Source of the DNA: JADKCL01 sp031415375
GTDB taxonomy: Bacteria > Bacteroidota > Bacteroidia > J057 > JADKCL01
DNA length: 64,000 nt
Reading direction: 5' to 3'
Assembly (NCBI GenBank): GCA_031415375.1
Contig: JANORP010000005.1
Coordinates: forward strand, 1 to 64,000
The notes below the pieces were generated by a model. It had not been told where the DNA came from, made no database searches, and was given only the letters and a program-made list of their open reading frames with translations. The position numbers and the translations under genes are program-made. How positions within the stretch are numbered: position 1 is the stretch's first letter; each line of letters starts with the position of its first letter. This document shows, one piece after another, positions 35,735-44,325 of this stretch.

Positions 35735-36202
35735 ATGTCCTCCCTCGCACTTGGCGCCCAAGCCCCCGACTTCACGCTCACCGACCAATATGGTCGGCAG
35801 CAGCAACTGTCCACGCTCCTCAAAACCAAAGCCGTGGTACTCTATTTTTATCCCAAAGACGGGACTTATGGCTGCACCAAAGAGGCTTGTGCATTCAGGG
35901 ACAGTTATGAGGATTTCACCGACCTCGGGGCCGAGGTGATCGGCGTGAGTGCCGATCCGATAGATTCACACAAGACATTCAACGATCAGCACCAATTGCC
36001 TTTCCTGCTCCTGAGCGACCCCGACCGCAGTGTACACAAGCTGTATGGTGTGGACAAAGGTTTTTTTGGCCTCGTGAGCGCCCGCATCACCTTTGTGATC
36101 GACCAAAAAGCGATCGTGCGCAAGACCTTTGACTCCTTGATGGACTTCAAAGGACATGTCACGGAGAGTTTGTCGATTTTGAAGGGATTGAAAGGCAGCT
36201 GA
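35735..36202 (+). CDS. bcp: Peroxiredoxin, PrxQ/Bcp type
   Basis: This 155-aa thioredoxin-fold protein reduces hydrogen and organic peroxides in the cytoplasm. Cys47 is the peroxidatic residue and Cys52 the resolving one (GCTKEAC, five apart, as in the PrxQ class). The usual active-site motif TPGC reads TYGC here (Thr44, Tyr45), a change at the proline that packs on the catalytic Cys. The downstream FRD is intact. Length is normal for the family. The gene stands between two paralogous T9SS genes but is on the other strand and probably separately expressed. Confidence 0.92.
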   Translation: MSSLALGAQAPDFTLTDQYGRQQQLSTLLKTKAVVLYFYPKDGTYGCTKEACAFRDSYEDFTDLGAEVIGVSADPIDSHKTFNDQHQLPFLLLSDPDRSVHKLYGVDKGFFGLVSARITFVIDQKAIVRKTFDSLMDFKGHVTESLSILKGLKGS

Positions 36203-36238
36203 GGCGAGGCCCCAACGGTAAAAATGGAGGCTCGCCGC

Positions 36239-37021
36239 CTAAAGCTTCATGAACCTTCGCAACACACGCAGATTACCTGCCTGTAACCGGAGAAGATAGG
36301 CACCCGAAGGCCAGTCTTCAGTATTGAGATGTACCTGATGGCTTCCAGTACCTTGCATTCCTAAATTTTGTGTCCACACAATTCGGCCCAACATATCGGT
36401 AAAGTATGCATCGACCCTATGCCTAGCTCCCAGCTCGTAATCTATCGTTACGGCATCGGAGGCTGGATTGGGAGACAATTGCAATTTCAAAGGGAAATCA
36501 TTTTGCAATTCCTCAGAAAGCACAATGGCTGGGTTGCCTACCCTGTAGTAAATTGACATGGTATCCAAATAGGATAGAATGGCCGTAAAGGGTGTTTCGA
36601 CATACACTTCCAAAAATAGAAGCATCGTGTCATAATCGGGATAGCTTGGCGAGAATCCCAAGGGGATGCCATTGGAAATTGAGAGGCAAAGACGGACGAA
36701 CCCACTACTGTCACGAATTGCAATGCAATTTGGAGCTGAAGTCTGGCAAGCAAACTGCAGACCAGGCATCAACCCGGCAACATTGGTGATATGGATACTG
36801 TCGATAGGAATCGTGAATCCCAAAGAAACGGTGTCTCCAGGTCTCACGATTTGAAGCACCTGCGTCCCGAGGATGGCACCATCGATCTCCAAGGTATCCG
36901 AAGGCAAGATGACCTCCATCGTGTCGGTCGAATTGGGAACGCAAAGCTGACCCAGCAAATTTCCACCAAAACCCAACATCAACAACACGACCAAATGAAC
37001 AGGCATTCTCATAGCATTCAA
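36239..37021 (-). CDS. Small T9SS-sorted secreted protein
   Basis: The 260-aa protein starts at 37021, or at the in-frame ATGs 37012 or 37006, all ahead of the same signal peptide (PVHLVVLLMLGFGGNLLG). It is a paralogue of the 34740-35519 product: same size, same order of Cys-bearing beta domain, SIYYRVGNP linker and T9SS C-terminal domain (LSPNPASDAVT to RRFMKL). Function unknown; presumably surface-exposed. Confidence 0.8.
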   Translation of the reverse strand: MNAMRMPVHLVVLLMLGFGGNLLGQLCVPNSTDTMEVILPSDTLEIDGAILGTQVLQIVRPGDTVSLGFTIPIDSIHITNVAGLMPGLQFACQTSAPNCIAIRDSSGFVRLCLSISNGIPLGFSPSYPDYDTMLLFLEVYVETPFTAILSYLDTMSIYYRVGNPAIVLSEELQNDFPLKLQLSPNPASDAVTIDYELGARHRVDAYFTDMLGRIVWTQNLGMQGTGSHQVHLNTEDWPSGAYLLRLQAGNLRVLRRFMKL

Positions 37022-37088
37022 TTTAAATGTAATGTCGCAAACAAAAACGCCACCTACAACAATTGGTATCTCGCTCTACCCAACACCC

Positions 37089-37469
37089 TCAAAACAACCC
37101 CCACCACTTCTTGCGCACCTTTCTCGGAAACCCGACATAGGTTCCCTCGGGATGAACCTGCACGGGGAATGATTCAACTGCATACCCCTCCCCTGCAGCG
37201 CTTTTGCCATCTTCCACGCAAAATTTGAAGCGATGCCATGGACAGACCAAATGGCCATTTTCATCGACATGACCTTGGTGCAGCGGGCCACCTGCATGTG
37301 GGCAGCGGTCGCGCATCGCATACAATTGCGCGCCCTTGCGCACAAGGCACAGGCGCACGCCATTCACGACCACAGCGGCAGCCTTGCCATCGGCCACATA
37401 CTTGTGGCCCATCATGCTCAGCTCTTGCACACGCACCCATTCAGTTTCGGGATCCAATTCGTCGATCAT
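37089..37469 (-). CDS. Rieske [2Fe-2S] ferredoxin-like protein
   Basis: The protein has 126 aa from the ATG at 37469. The open frame runs upstream to 38000, but that part lies antiframe within the CoA-transferase gene and does not read as protein. The cluster ligands are Cys56-x-His58 and Cys76-x-x-His79 (CPHAGG and CPWHRF), so it binds one Rieske cluster. Small soluble Rieske proteins usually hand electrons to oxygenases. The start overlaps the CoA-transferase stop by 4 bases (ATGA), so the two are translationally coupled. No oxygenase lies nearby. Confidence 0.88.
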   Translation of the reverse strand: MIDELDPETEWVRVQELSMMGHKYVADGKAAAVVVNGVRLCLVRKGAQLYAMRDRCPHAGGPLHQGHVDENGHLVCPWHRFKFCVEDGKSAAGEGYAVESFPVQVHPEGTYVGFPRKVRKKWWGLF

Positions 37470-38644
37470 GCGATGGTATGTTGCGATTGGAGGGAATTGA
37501 TTTTTTCTTGGGGATAACCGAGCAGTCCTTGCAGCACCGCCACAGTATCGGCCCCTAGCGTGGGCGGCTCCTGCAATTGGAGCCCATCCATGCCTGAGAG
37601 TGCGACAGTGCGCAAGCCCCGCCGCGTGTCGCCTATGAGCATGAGCGCATCTGCCTGTGGTTGTGCGCAGGCCTCGCGCATGTCCTGCACAGGGCCCGCT
37701 GGCACGCGTGCCGCATGCAGCTCCGCGAGCAACGCATCGCGTGAACGCGTAGCGATCGCCCCTGCGAGTGCCTGATTGAGCGCGACGCGGTTGCGCACAC
37801 GGTCGGCATTGTGTGCGTAGTCGGTTGCTTGCGCCAGCGCGTGCAGCTCCAAGCAGCTGCACAGTTGCGCAAACTGGGCATCGTTGCCGATGGCCAGCAC
37901 GATGTCGCGGCCATCGGCCGTGGGGTAGATCGTGCCATAAGGCACGATATTGGGATGCTCGGAGCCGATGCGTTGCGGCACGTGCCCCGCCACCAGCCAA
38001 TTGGAGGCTTGATTGGCAAGGCTAGCCAGACCAGCCGCCAGCAGATTGGTCGAGACATGCGTGCCGCGCCCAGTTTGGGCGCGGGTGAGCAATGCGAGCA
38101 GAATGCCCTCCTTGAGCTGATGCGCCGCGAGCAGATCCATGAGTGCGACAGGCATCTTGATCGGCCCGGTATCGGGCTGACCATTCATATATGTGAAGCC
38201 AGCCTCGGCTTGAATGATCGCATCAAAACCCACACGGGGATCGTCATCGCCGTAGGCGGTGAGATCGGCATAGATGAGCCGAGGATTCAATGCCATCAAG
38301 GTCGCGGCATCGACCTCGAGCTTGCTGGCATCGCCTGGCTTGTAGCTTGCAATCACGATGTCGGCCCGCTGGGCCAGTTCATGGATGATCGCACGGCCAG
38401 CTGCTTGCCGCAGATCGATACCCAGCGATTCCTTTCCCCAATTGACCGCACAAAAATAGGCAGGTCGATCGTCGGTCAGGCTCTCGGAACCCAGCTTCCA
38501 GTTGCGGGTCACGTCGCCGCCAGCGGCAAAGTGCTCGACCTTGACCACACGCGCCCCGAGCTCGGCCAAAAACATGCCCACAGATGGCCCTGCAAGCACT
38601 GAGGCTAGCTCCACCACCAATAAGTCTTTGAGTGTATCCTTCAT
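37466..38644 (-). CDS. Family III CoA-transferase (CaiB/BaiF type)
   Basis: The 392-aa protein has the family opening (VVELASVLAGPSVGMFLAELGARVVKVE) and the segment ALMDLLAAHQLKEGILLALL, where the Asp should be the residue acylated during catalysis, followed by the typical QTGRGTHV. Such enzymes swap CoA between organic acids (formyl-CoA, carnitine, succinyl-CoA and others); the substrate is not readable here. It sits directly upstream of, and coupled to, a Rieske protein, which hints at a role in degradation of a carboxylic acid. Confidence 0.85.
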   Translation of the reverse strand: MKDTLKDLLVVELASVLAGPSVGMFLAELGARVVKVEHFAAGGDVTRNWKLGSESLTDDRPAYFCAVNWGKESLGIDLRQAAGRAIIHELAQRADIVIASYKPGDASKLEVDAATLMALNPRLIYADLTAYGDDDPRVGFDAIIQAEAGFTYMNGQPDTGPIKMPVALMDLLAAHQLKEGILLALLTRAQTGRGTHVSTNLLAAGLASLANQASNWLVAGHVPQRIGSEHPNIVPYGTIYPTADGRDIVLAIGNDAQFAQLCSCLELHALAQATDYAHNADRVRNRVALNQALAGAIATRSRDALLAELHAARVPAGPVQDMREACAQPQADALMLIGDTRRGLRTVALSGMDGLQLQEPPTLGADTVAVLQGLLGYPQEKINSLQSQHTIA

Positions 38645-38941
38645 TTACTTGATTCAAAATGTAAATTTGACGATCGCCGCGAAATAATGCGCGATTTCTT
38701 CTCGGCCCGCCGCCTTCATCCTGCAAAACAGGACGCGCGCGTGCCTCACAAGGCAACCCTCTTGCGGCGCAAATTGCTGACAAGAGTAATCACCAGGCCT
38801 GTTTTGAGATTTCTGCATGACTTACCATCAATTTTGTACCGCTGGATCACTCAATTTTTGTCTTGAAAGCTGATAAATCTGCTTTAATTTGGCGTTCCCG
38901 ATCTCATAAATCCTTTTTTGCATTGCTGGATTGCAAACGAT
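38645..38941. other. Intergenic region between divergent genes
   Basis: About 300 bases between the CoA-transferase (minus) and the acyltransferase (plus). It begins AT-rich, then has a GC-rich middle (38700-38770), then AT-rich again before the plus-strand start. I see no gene, tRNA or strong hairpin in it. Confidence 0.45.
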
Positions 38942-40018
38942 ATGAAAATCGCCGAGCCACATGGCAATTACCTTCCCGGCCTCAATGGCCTGCGCGCATT
39001 GGCGGCGGGAACCGTCGTCGTGCGGCACATCAATGACGTCCTCGCCCAACTGAGCCTACCCCATTATGGCCCCACGCAGGGTCACAAATTTGCCGTCACC
39101 GTGTTTTTTGCCCTCAGTGGGTTTTTGATCACCTATCTCTTGCTGCGCGAAAAAGAAAAAACAGGGAAGGTCAGCATCAAAAAATTCTACATGCGCCGCC
39201 TCCTCCGTATTTGGCCACTCTACTTCATCGCATTGGGGGGTGCCTCGCTGTTCAATTGGCTTGGAGATCTGCCTTTTGACAGCAGCTTGATCGTCTTTTA
39301 CGTCCTCTTCGCAGGCAATTTCCTCGCGAGCATCGACACAGTGATCCCAAATGCCGCCCATCTTTGGTCGCTGGGCGTAGAGGAGCAGTTTTACATCATT
39401 TGGCCTTGGATGATACGCTTGTCGCGACGGCCGATTTACACCTTGCTGGGATTTTTGATGCTGTTTCTCACAGCAAAGGCCATTTTGCTTTTCTGGCTTG
39501 GCCCTAGATCGGCTTCTTATATGTTTTTTCACCTCACACGATTCGATTGCATGGCCATCGGGGGCATCGGTGCATGGCTATTTTGGAAGGGGATTCCAAA
39601 ATCGCTCACAAAAGTGCTCTTTTCGATTCCTGTGCAGGTCATTTGTTGGCTTGCCCTCATTGTCACGCTCTTCCTCCCCGGTCACCCTTATGACGTGCTG
39701 GACCACACTGCGATAGGTGTCGTCACGCTGGTGATCATCCTGAATCTCGTCGCCAACCCTCAGCCACTCCTGCGGCTTGAGCATCGTTTTTGGAATTATT
39801 TGGGCAGCATTTCATTCGGTCTATACATCTGGCACCCACTCGTCCAAGCCGCCAACAAGGTAATTTTGCCTAGCCTACCCTTTTCAGACATGGGCAAAAT
39901 CATCTTTATATATGTGTCGGTGATCGTCGAGACCATTTTGGTCGCCCACCTTTCGATGAAATATCTCGAAAGCCCCTTCCTACGGCTCAAGGACCGACTG
40001 GGCGCTATCGGGAAATGA
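38942..40018 (+). CDS. Acyltransferase 3 family membrane protein (OafA/YrhL-like)
   Basis: The protein has 358 aa from the ATG at 38942 (MKIAEPHGNYLPGLNGLRAL); the start at 38918 adds 8 residues. It shows the family opening GLNGLRALAA, then the RRLLRIWPLYF block in the third helix, a SLGVEEQFYIIWPW motif, and about ten membrane helices. These enzymes transfer acetyl or other acyl groups to sugars of surface polysaccharides or lipids; no polysaccharide cluster adjoins it, so its target is unknown. Ends ahead of a bidirectional terminator. Confidence 0.9.
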   Translation: MKIAEPHGNYLPGLNGLRALAAGTVVVRHINDVLAQLSLPHYGPTQGHKFAVTVFFALSGFLITYLLLREKEKTGKVSIKKFYMRRLLRIWPLYFIALGGASLFNWLGDLPFDSSLIVFYVLFAGNFLASIDTVIPNAAHLWSLGVEEQFYIIWPWMIRLSRRPIYTLLGFLMLFLTAKAILLFWLGPRSASYMFFHLTRFDCMAIGGIGAWLFWKGIPKSLTKVLFSIPVQVICWLALIVTLFLPGHPYDVLDHTAIGVVTLVIILNLVANPQPLLRLEHRFWNYLGSISFGLYIWHPLVQAANKVILPSLPFSDMGKIIFIYVSVIVETILVAHLSMKYLESPFLRLKDRLGAIGK

Positions 40019-40089
40019 AGGTTGCCAAAACGGCCTCACAATGCCTATGGAATCGAATGGCGCCATTCTCCAAAAGGAAGCCCGATATA

Positions 40090-40128
40090 GAAAATGGACA
40101 ATGCACCGAGGATGCATTGTCCATTTTC
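40090..40128. terminator. Bidirectional terminator between convergent genes
   Basis: A perfect 16-bp stem (GAAAATGGACAATGCA / TGCATTGTCCATTTTC) with a 7-base loop lies between the ends of the acyltransferase (plus) and the DUF5777 gene (minus). Confidence 0.85.
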
Positions 40129-40148
40129 ATGGCTTCAAAGCCTATCGC

Positions 40149-41036
40149 CTACAACCAGAAATTCCTAGAGATATTGAATCCGAGGCGCACATCAAAACGG
40201 CCAAGGTCGTTTCTCGTGAAAGGAATGACCCAAGCCTCGTTGATCGGAGCACTGTTGACGAGTACAATTTGAAACACGTGACCACCTGTCACGATGTCGA
40301 GGCCTACCGCAGCACTGGAAAACAGGCTAGACCTGTTGACAGCATAGTTGCCAAACGCATAGCTGTATTCAAAGCTCAGTCCCAGGCGCTTGCGCAGCTT
40401 ATATTGCCCCATAGCGGCAATGGCGAAGATGTCGTTTTTGTCGGCTGCGGCGGTGACAAGGTTGTGATGCACGTATGTCGGTGAGACCTGCAGGGCAAAT
40501 TTTTGCCCAAACTTGCGCGCGATTTGTACTTGTGTGACGTAGGACATGCGGTGGGCAAAATTCCCATAACGGTCAAAGCCATTGATCGCAGCTGCATCAT
40601 CGCGGGAGGAGATCACATTGGCCTTGCCATGCACGGCAAGTGTGATGGGCATACCGCCGTCTTCTTGGTTCAAGATATTGTACTTGACATAGCCATTGTA
40701 AACCTTGTTGAAATTGTCGCGGCCCACGCCGACCATGAGGTTGTCACGGATACCATAGTCAAACATGAACGAGATGCTTGCAGGGCCATCGAGACCCAAG
40801 AAATTATACAATACATCGTTTTGCATTGATCCAAAACGGTGGCTGATGCGGTAGGCGAGCACCTTTTTGCCCACCTGCATGACCGTTTGGTTGTTGACGC
40901 ATCGCGTGCCGTAAAAAATTTCCTTCACTTTGCTGCGTGAGGGCGTTTGGACCGGCTTAGTGGCCGCACTGTCTTGGCCCATGGCTACAGCGAGCCCGAC
41001 AAGCATAAACAATGATAGCAGTGTAATCTTTTTCAT
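40149..41036 (-). CDS. DUF5777 outer-membrane beta-barrel protein
   Basis: The 295-aa protein has a signal peptide (MKKITLLSLFMLVGLAVAM) and then the DUF5777 barrel with ISHRFGSMQNDVLYNFLGLDGPASISFMFDYG and a C-terminal strand ending GFNISRNFWL. In Bacteroidota this barrel is commonly found beside cytochrome-like lipoproteins, as it is here (53 bases downstream of one). The pair probably belongs to an envelope redox function. The barrel itself has no heme motif. Confidence 0.82.
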   Translation of the reverse strand: MKKITLLSLFMLVGLAVAMGQDSAATKPVQTPSRSKVKEIFYGTRCVNNQTVMQVGKKVLAYRISHRFGSMQNDVLYNFLGLDGPASISFMFDYGIRDNLMVGVGRDNFNKVYNGYVKYNILNQEDGGMPITLAVHGKANVISSRDDAAAINGFDRYGNFAHRMSYVTQVQIARKFGQKFALQVSPTYVHHNLVTAAADKNDIFAIAAMGQYKLRKRLGLSFEYSYAFGNYAVNRSSLFSSAAVGLDIVTGGHVFQIVLVNSAPINEAWVIPFTRNDLGRFDVRLGFNISRNFWL

Positions 41037-41089
41037 TCGATTCTAGACGTTCAATCGCTAAAGGTAGGTAAAAAAAGGCGCTGCAATGC

Positions 41090-41494
41090 TCAATTGTTGC
41101 GGGCTCCTTGGCCAATCCAGCGCAAAATAAGTGTCTTGTCACAGTCACTTACCGAGCGCGGCCCATTGGAATTGGAAGGCGGCATGCTGCCCTGATCAAA
41201 CAACCTCACTTGGATCCGACCTTGATCGACCTTGGCCTTGATACCTGCATAGGTTGTATAATCTGGTTTGGAAATCGGTGCCCCCGTCCAATGACAGTCA
41301 CCATTGGCATTGTTGGAGCAATACTTGGTGAAAATTGGGAAAATCGTATCTTGAAAAGAAACGGTCGAGGTGTCGTTGGGGCTGCAAATGTCAATTGCAG
41401 GAGGCTTAAGGTCCTCGTCGATGTTGTCAAACGAGCAAGACCAGCAAAGTGCTGCAGCAAGCAAAGAGGTTGCGGAAATGATTTTGAACTTCAT
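41090..41494 (-). CDS. Cytochrome-c-like lipoprotein with expanded heme motif
   Basis: The 134-aa protein has a lipoprotein-type signal ending at Cys20 (LCWSC). The body has the cytochrome c-like pattern: SFQDTIFPIFTKYC opens the first helix, SMPPSNSNG supplies a Met (residue 104) in the usual place for the distal heme ligand, and RWIGQGARNN closes the fold. The heme-binding motif, normally CxxCH, reads Cys59, seven residues, Cys67-His68 (CX7CH). Whether heme is attached is therefore open. It is upstream of and in the same orientation as the DUF5777 gene, with which it likely forms an operon. Confidence 0.72.
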   Translation of the reverse strand: MKFKIISATSLLAAALCWSCSFDNIDEDLKPPAIDICSPNDTSTVSFQDTIFPIFTKYCSNNANGDCHWTGAPISKPDYTTYAGIKAKVDQGRIQVRLFDQGSMPPSNSNGPRSVSDCDKTLILRWIGQGARNN

Positions 41495-41596
41495 AATTGC
41501 ATCAAAAGTGACTGATTCATCTTGGCCGTTGCCAATCTGAGCGGAAAATAGAATTTTTTTCCGAAACTGTCGTCACGGCCGATGTTCATTCTTTTT

Positions 41597-41604
41597 TATC
41601 TTTG
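41597..41604 (+). promoter_or_regulatory. -7 box for fbp
   Basis: TATCTTTG lies 21 bases ahead of the GTG start and matches the Bacteroidota -7 element. No good -33 element is seen at the expected distance. The leader would be about 15 bases. Confidence 0.45.
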
Positions 41605-41625
41605 TAGAATAACCCAGCGACTAGC

Positions 41626-42663
41626 GTGGATCTATCTTCCCGAAAAATCATTACCCTTGAGCAGTTCATCATCGAAAGTGAAGCTGCCTACCCGCTTGCG
41701 ACTGGGGAATTTTCGCAATTGCTGCGAGATATCGCATTGGCTGCCAAGCTTGTAAACCGCGAGGTGAACAAAGCTGGCCTCGTGGACATCTTGGGTCTCA
41801 CTGGCGAGACCAATGTCCAAGGCGAAAAAGTCCAGAAGCTCGACATCTTCGCAAACGACCACTTTATCCATGCCCTCATGGTTGGCGGGCAGGTCTGCGT
41901 GATCGGGTCTGAAGAAAACGAGGATGTAATCCCCGTAGAAACAGCCCAAAGCAAAAATGCACGCTATGTGGTGCTCATGGACCCACTCGACGGCTCCAGC
42001 AATATTGATGTGAATGTCTCTGTGGGCACGATTTTTTCCGTCTATGAGCGCACCTCGCCCAAAGGCCAGCCAGGCACCTTGGAAGATTGTATGCAAGAAG
42101 GCGTGAAACAGACGGCCTCGGGCTATGTGATCTACGGTTCCAGCACCATGATCGTGTACACAACGGGCCACGGCGTCAATGGATTCACGCTCGACCCATC
42201 GATCGGCGAATTTTTGCTCAGCCACCCCAACATCAAGGTGCCTGAGAAATGCAACATCTATTCCCTCAACGAGGGCAATTACCGCAAGTTCGAACCCGGT
42301 CTCAAAGAGTATTTGCGCCATATCAAGGGCAAATATGATCCTACGGTGCGCCCCTATTCATCGCGCTACATTGGCTCCTTGGTAGCCGACTTTCACCGCA
42401 ACCTTTTGCGGGGAGGTGTCTTCATCTATCCCGCCTTCATCGACGATCCCAATGGCAAGTTGCGGCTCATGTATGAGGCCAATCCCATGGCACTCCTCAT
42501 CGAGCAAGCAGGTGGCGTGGCCACCGACGGCGCAAATAGGATCCTCGATATCGAACCCAAAGACCTCCATCAACGTACTCCGCTCTACATGGGAAACCAT
42601 TATGAAGTAGAGTTGATACATCAATACTTGAGAAGGTACTCTGTCAAAGAATTTGAATCTTAA
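41626..42663 (+). CDS. fbp: Class I fructose-1,6-bisphosphatase
   Basis: The 345-aa enzyme hydrolyses fructose-1,6-bisphosphate in gluconeogenesis. The metal site DPLDGSS is at residues 119-125, the GSEENED acidic pair around 95-101 supplies further metal ligands, and FIYPAFIDDPNGKLRLMYEANPM with IEQAGG close the active site. The start is GTG at 41626: an in-frame stop lies at 41605-41607 and the first ATG in frame is more than 100 codons in. The PspA gene follows 20 bases later, so they may be one transcript. Confidence 0.95.
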   Translation: MDLSSRKIITLEQFIIESEAAYPLATGEFSQLLRDIALAAKLVNREVNKAGLVDILGLTGETNVQGEKVQKLDIFANDHFIHALMVGGQVCVIGSEENEDVIPVETAQSKNARYVVLMDPLDGSSNIDVNVSVGTIFSVYERTSPKGQPGTLEDCMQEGVKQTASGYVIYGSSTMIVYTTGHGVNGFTLDPSIGEFLLSHPNIKVPEKCNIYSLNEGNYRKFEPGLKEYLRHIKGKYDPTVRPYSSRYIGSLVADFHRNLLRGGVFIYPAFIDDPNGKLRLMYEANPMALLIEQAGGVATDGANRILDIEPKDLHQRTPLYMGNHYEVELIHQYLRRYSVKEFES

Positions 42664-42683
42664 ATCAATACGAAACAGCGATT

Positions 42684-43418
42684 ATGTGGAAAAGATTTGT
42701 ACGCGCTATTAGAGCACTGTTTGGGAAAGCCGTCAGTGCCATTGAAGACCCGAAACTCATCCTGGAACAAAACATCCGGGATTTGAACGATCAGGTTCCA
42801 AAAATGAATGAGAACATCGCCACCGTGAAGGCGAGTGTGATGCTTTTGGAAAAAGAGGAGCGCAAATACCAGCTCGAATACGATGATCTCATTTCCAAAA
42901 TGAAGGCCGGCATCAAAGCTGGCCGCGACGACATTGCAGCCAACTATGCCATGCGCCTAGAGACCGTCAAGGTCAACATGGCCAAGGTCAAGGAGCAACG
43001 CATCACTTCACAAAGGGCTTATGAAAAGTCCCTGGAGGTCAAAAAGGCCTTCATGAAGGAAAAAGAGCGCAAAATCGAGGAGGCACGCGAAGCATTGCGC
43101 GCCAGCGAACGCGCCAAGTGGCAGGCACGCATTGCCGATACCATGGAGCAATTTGAAGTGGGCGGCTCTGACCAAACCCACGACGAGATGCTGCAACGCG
43201 TCAATGAGGAAACCGCCAAAAATGAAGCCCGCATGGAAATGGCGCTCGACAGCGTCGATACCGAAGGTCTCAAATTGGAGGAAGATGCTGAAAAATTGCG
43301 TGCTCAAGAATTGGTGAACCAATTCAAGCTTGAAATGGGAATGGACAGTGGTGGCCGCACAAACGTGGATGCGGGCTCCAACACCAATACCAACAATGAT
43401 CTGAACAAAACCACCTGA
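42684..43418 (+). CDS. pspA: PspA/IM30 family membrane-stress protein
   Basis: The 244-aa protein is almost entirely coiled coil. It opens with an amphipathic helix (WKRFVRAIRALFGKAVSAIEDP) that binds membranes, then the family's long helices with IEDPKLILEQNIRDLNDQVPKM and RRDDIAANYA-like segments. PspA proteins polymerise on damaged inner membranes to keep the proton gradient. The C-terminal part (about residues 165-215) shares the ARMEMALDS and LRAQELVNQFKLEM blocks with the small protein encoded downstream. The tail is Asn/Thr/Gly-rich. It lies 20 bases after fbp and 55 before that protein gene. Confidence 0.92.
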   Translation: MWKRFVRAIRALFGKAVSAIEDPKLILEQNIRDLNDQVPKMNENIATVKASVMLLEKEERKYQLEYDDLISKMKAGIKAGRDDIAANYAMRLETVKVNMAKVKEQRITSQRAYEKSLEVKKAFMKEKERKIEEAREALRASERAKWQARIADTMEQFEVGGSDQTHDEMLQRVNEETAKNEARMEMALDSVDTEGLKLEEDAEKLRAQELVNQFKLEMGMDSGGRTNVDAGSNTNTNNDLNKTT

Positions 43419-43473
43419 TCTCTTTGAGGCAGGGGGTTTCAGAAGTTTCTATTCATCTAAACTCTAAACGAAG

Positions 43474-43980
43474 ATGGCTGAGAAAAGACTTTCAGGTGAA
43501 GAGCAGCGCGCCAAGATGAAGGAGGCCTACAAAGACGACCTTCGCAAGCGCAAGCAATTCTTGGAGGATGTCAAAGAGCACAATCGCGTAAAGACACTCT
43601 CTGATGCGGTGATCAATATCACCAGTGCCAACGAAAATGACGATACCGACGTCTGGGTGGAGAAGCTGAATGAAAAATCGGCCCTCTCAGAGGCAAAAAT
43701 GGAGATGGCCTTGGATTCGGCAAACGTATCCAGCAGCCCTATCGCCGACGAAAGAGAACGACTTGCAATGAGCGACGCAGAGATTCGCAAGCTCAAAGCC
43801 GCCGAGCTCGTGGCCCAGATGAAGGCTGAGATGATGGGGCAGTCCCAACCTCAGACCAACGCCGAGCCACCAAGGGTCGAGCTCAAAAAGGAGGTCGCAC
43901 AAGAAAGCAAGCCGTTGGATCCCGAATCTGGCGCAGCGCTCGATGATCGTCCATCACGCAAAATGCTGGAAGACATTTGA
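43474..43980 (+). CDS. Small PspA-tail-like protein
   Basis: A charged, soluble protein of 168 aa with no signal peptide. Two blocks match the C-terminal part of the PspA just upstream: NEKSALSEAKMEMALDS against KNEARMEMALDS, and KLKAAELVAQMKAEM against RAQELVNQFKLEM. The rest differs: a basic N-terminal helix (QRAKMKEAYKDDLRKRKQ) and a Pro/Glu-rich C-terminus. It looks like a partner that shares PspA's terminal interaction module, and its place in the same operon supports that. The protein family is not one I recognise by name. Confidence 0.68.
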   Translation: MAEKRLSGEEQRAKMKEAYKDDLRKRKQFLEDVKEHNRVKTLSDAVINITSANENDDTDVWVEKLNEKSALSEAKMEMALDSANVSSSPIADERERLAMSDAEIRKLKAAELVAQMKAEMMGQSQPQTNAEPPRVELKKEVAQESKPLDPESGAALDDRPSRKMLEDI

Positions 43981-44001
43981 GCAATATGCTTTCAAAAATT
44001 C

Positions 44002-44038
44002 AAAAAAGGGCGTGACCGATCGGTCACGCCCTTTTTTT
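44002..44038 (+). terminator. Strong terminator after the pspA operon
   Basis: A 24-bp perfect palindrome (44008-44031) flanked by six A and seven T, 21 bases past the last stop codon. It should end transcription on both strands. Confidence 0.95.
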
Positions 44039-44325
44039 ATGCGTCTAGCAATACATTCCGCGCGATGTGGGCAACCCAAAACAGGCCAAAAGACCAATCC
44101 CCAAAGCGAACCGATCGGCTGCCAACGCATCTTATTCCGAGCAGCGCTTGAAGCCACCACAACCCACTAGCCGCGTCCCCGAGGGTTCCCGATCGTCGAG
44201 GCATAGCCTGCTACCTTTCTCTCCAGACAAAAACCGCCGCAACACGTCGGGATAGACGCCTGTTAGCAAAGCCAAACAAACGCTCACTCCCACTGCTACC
44301 TGCTAATTTCCTTACTTCCAATCGC
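44039..44325. other. Intergenic region after the pspA operon
   Basis: With the terminator this gap is about 345 bases. Short open frames on both strands do not look like proteins. I see no tRNA, no clear hairpin and no remnant of a known gene; it may mark where the rhuM gene was inserted. Confidence 0.4.

Noticed and set aside
37470..38000. N-terminal extension of the Rieske protein
   Set aside because: It lies antiframe inside the CoA-transferase gene and is Arg/Ala/Gly-rich; the Met at 37469 gives a normal Rieske N-terminus.
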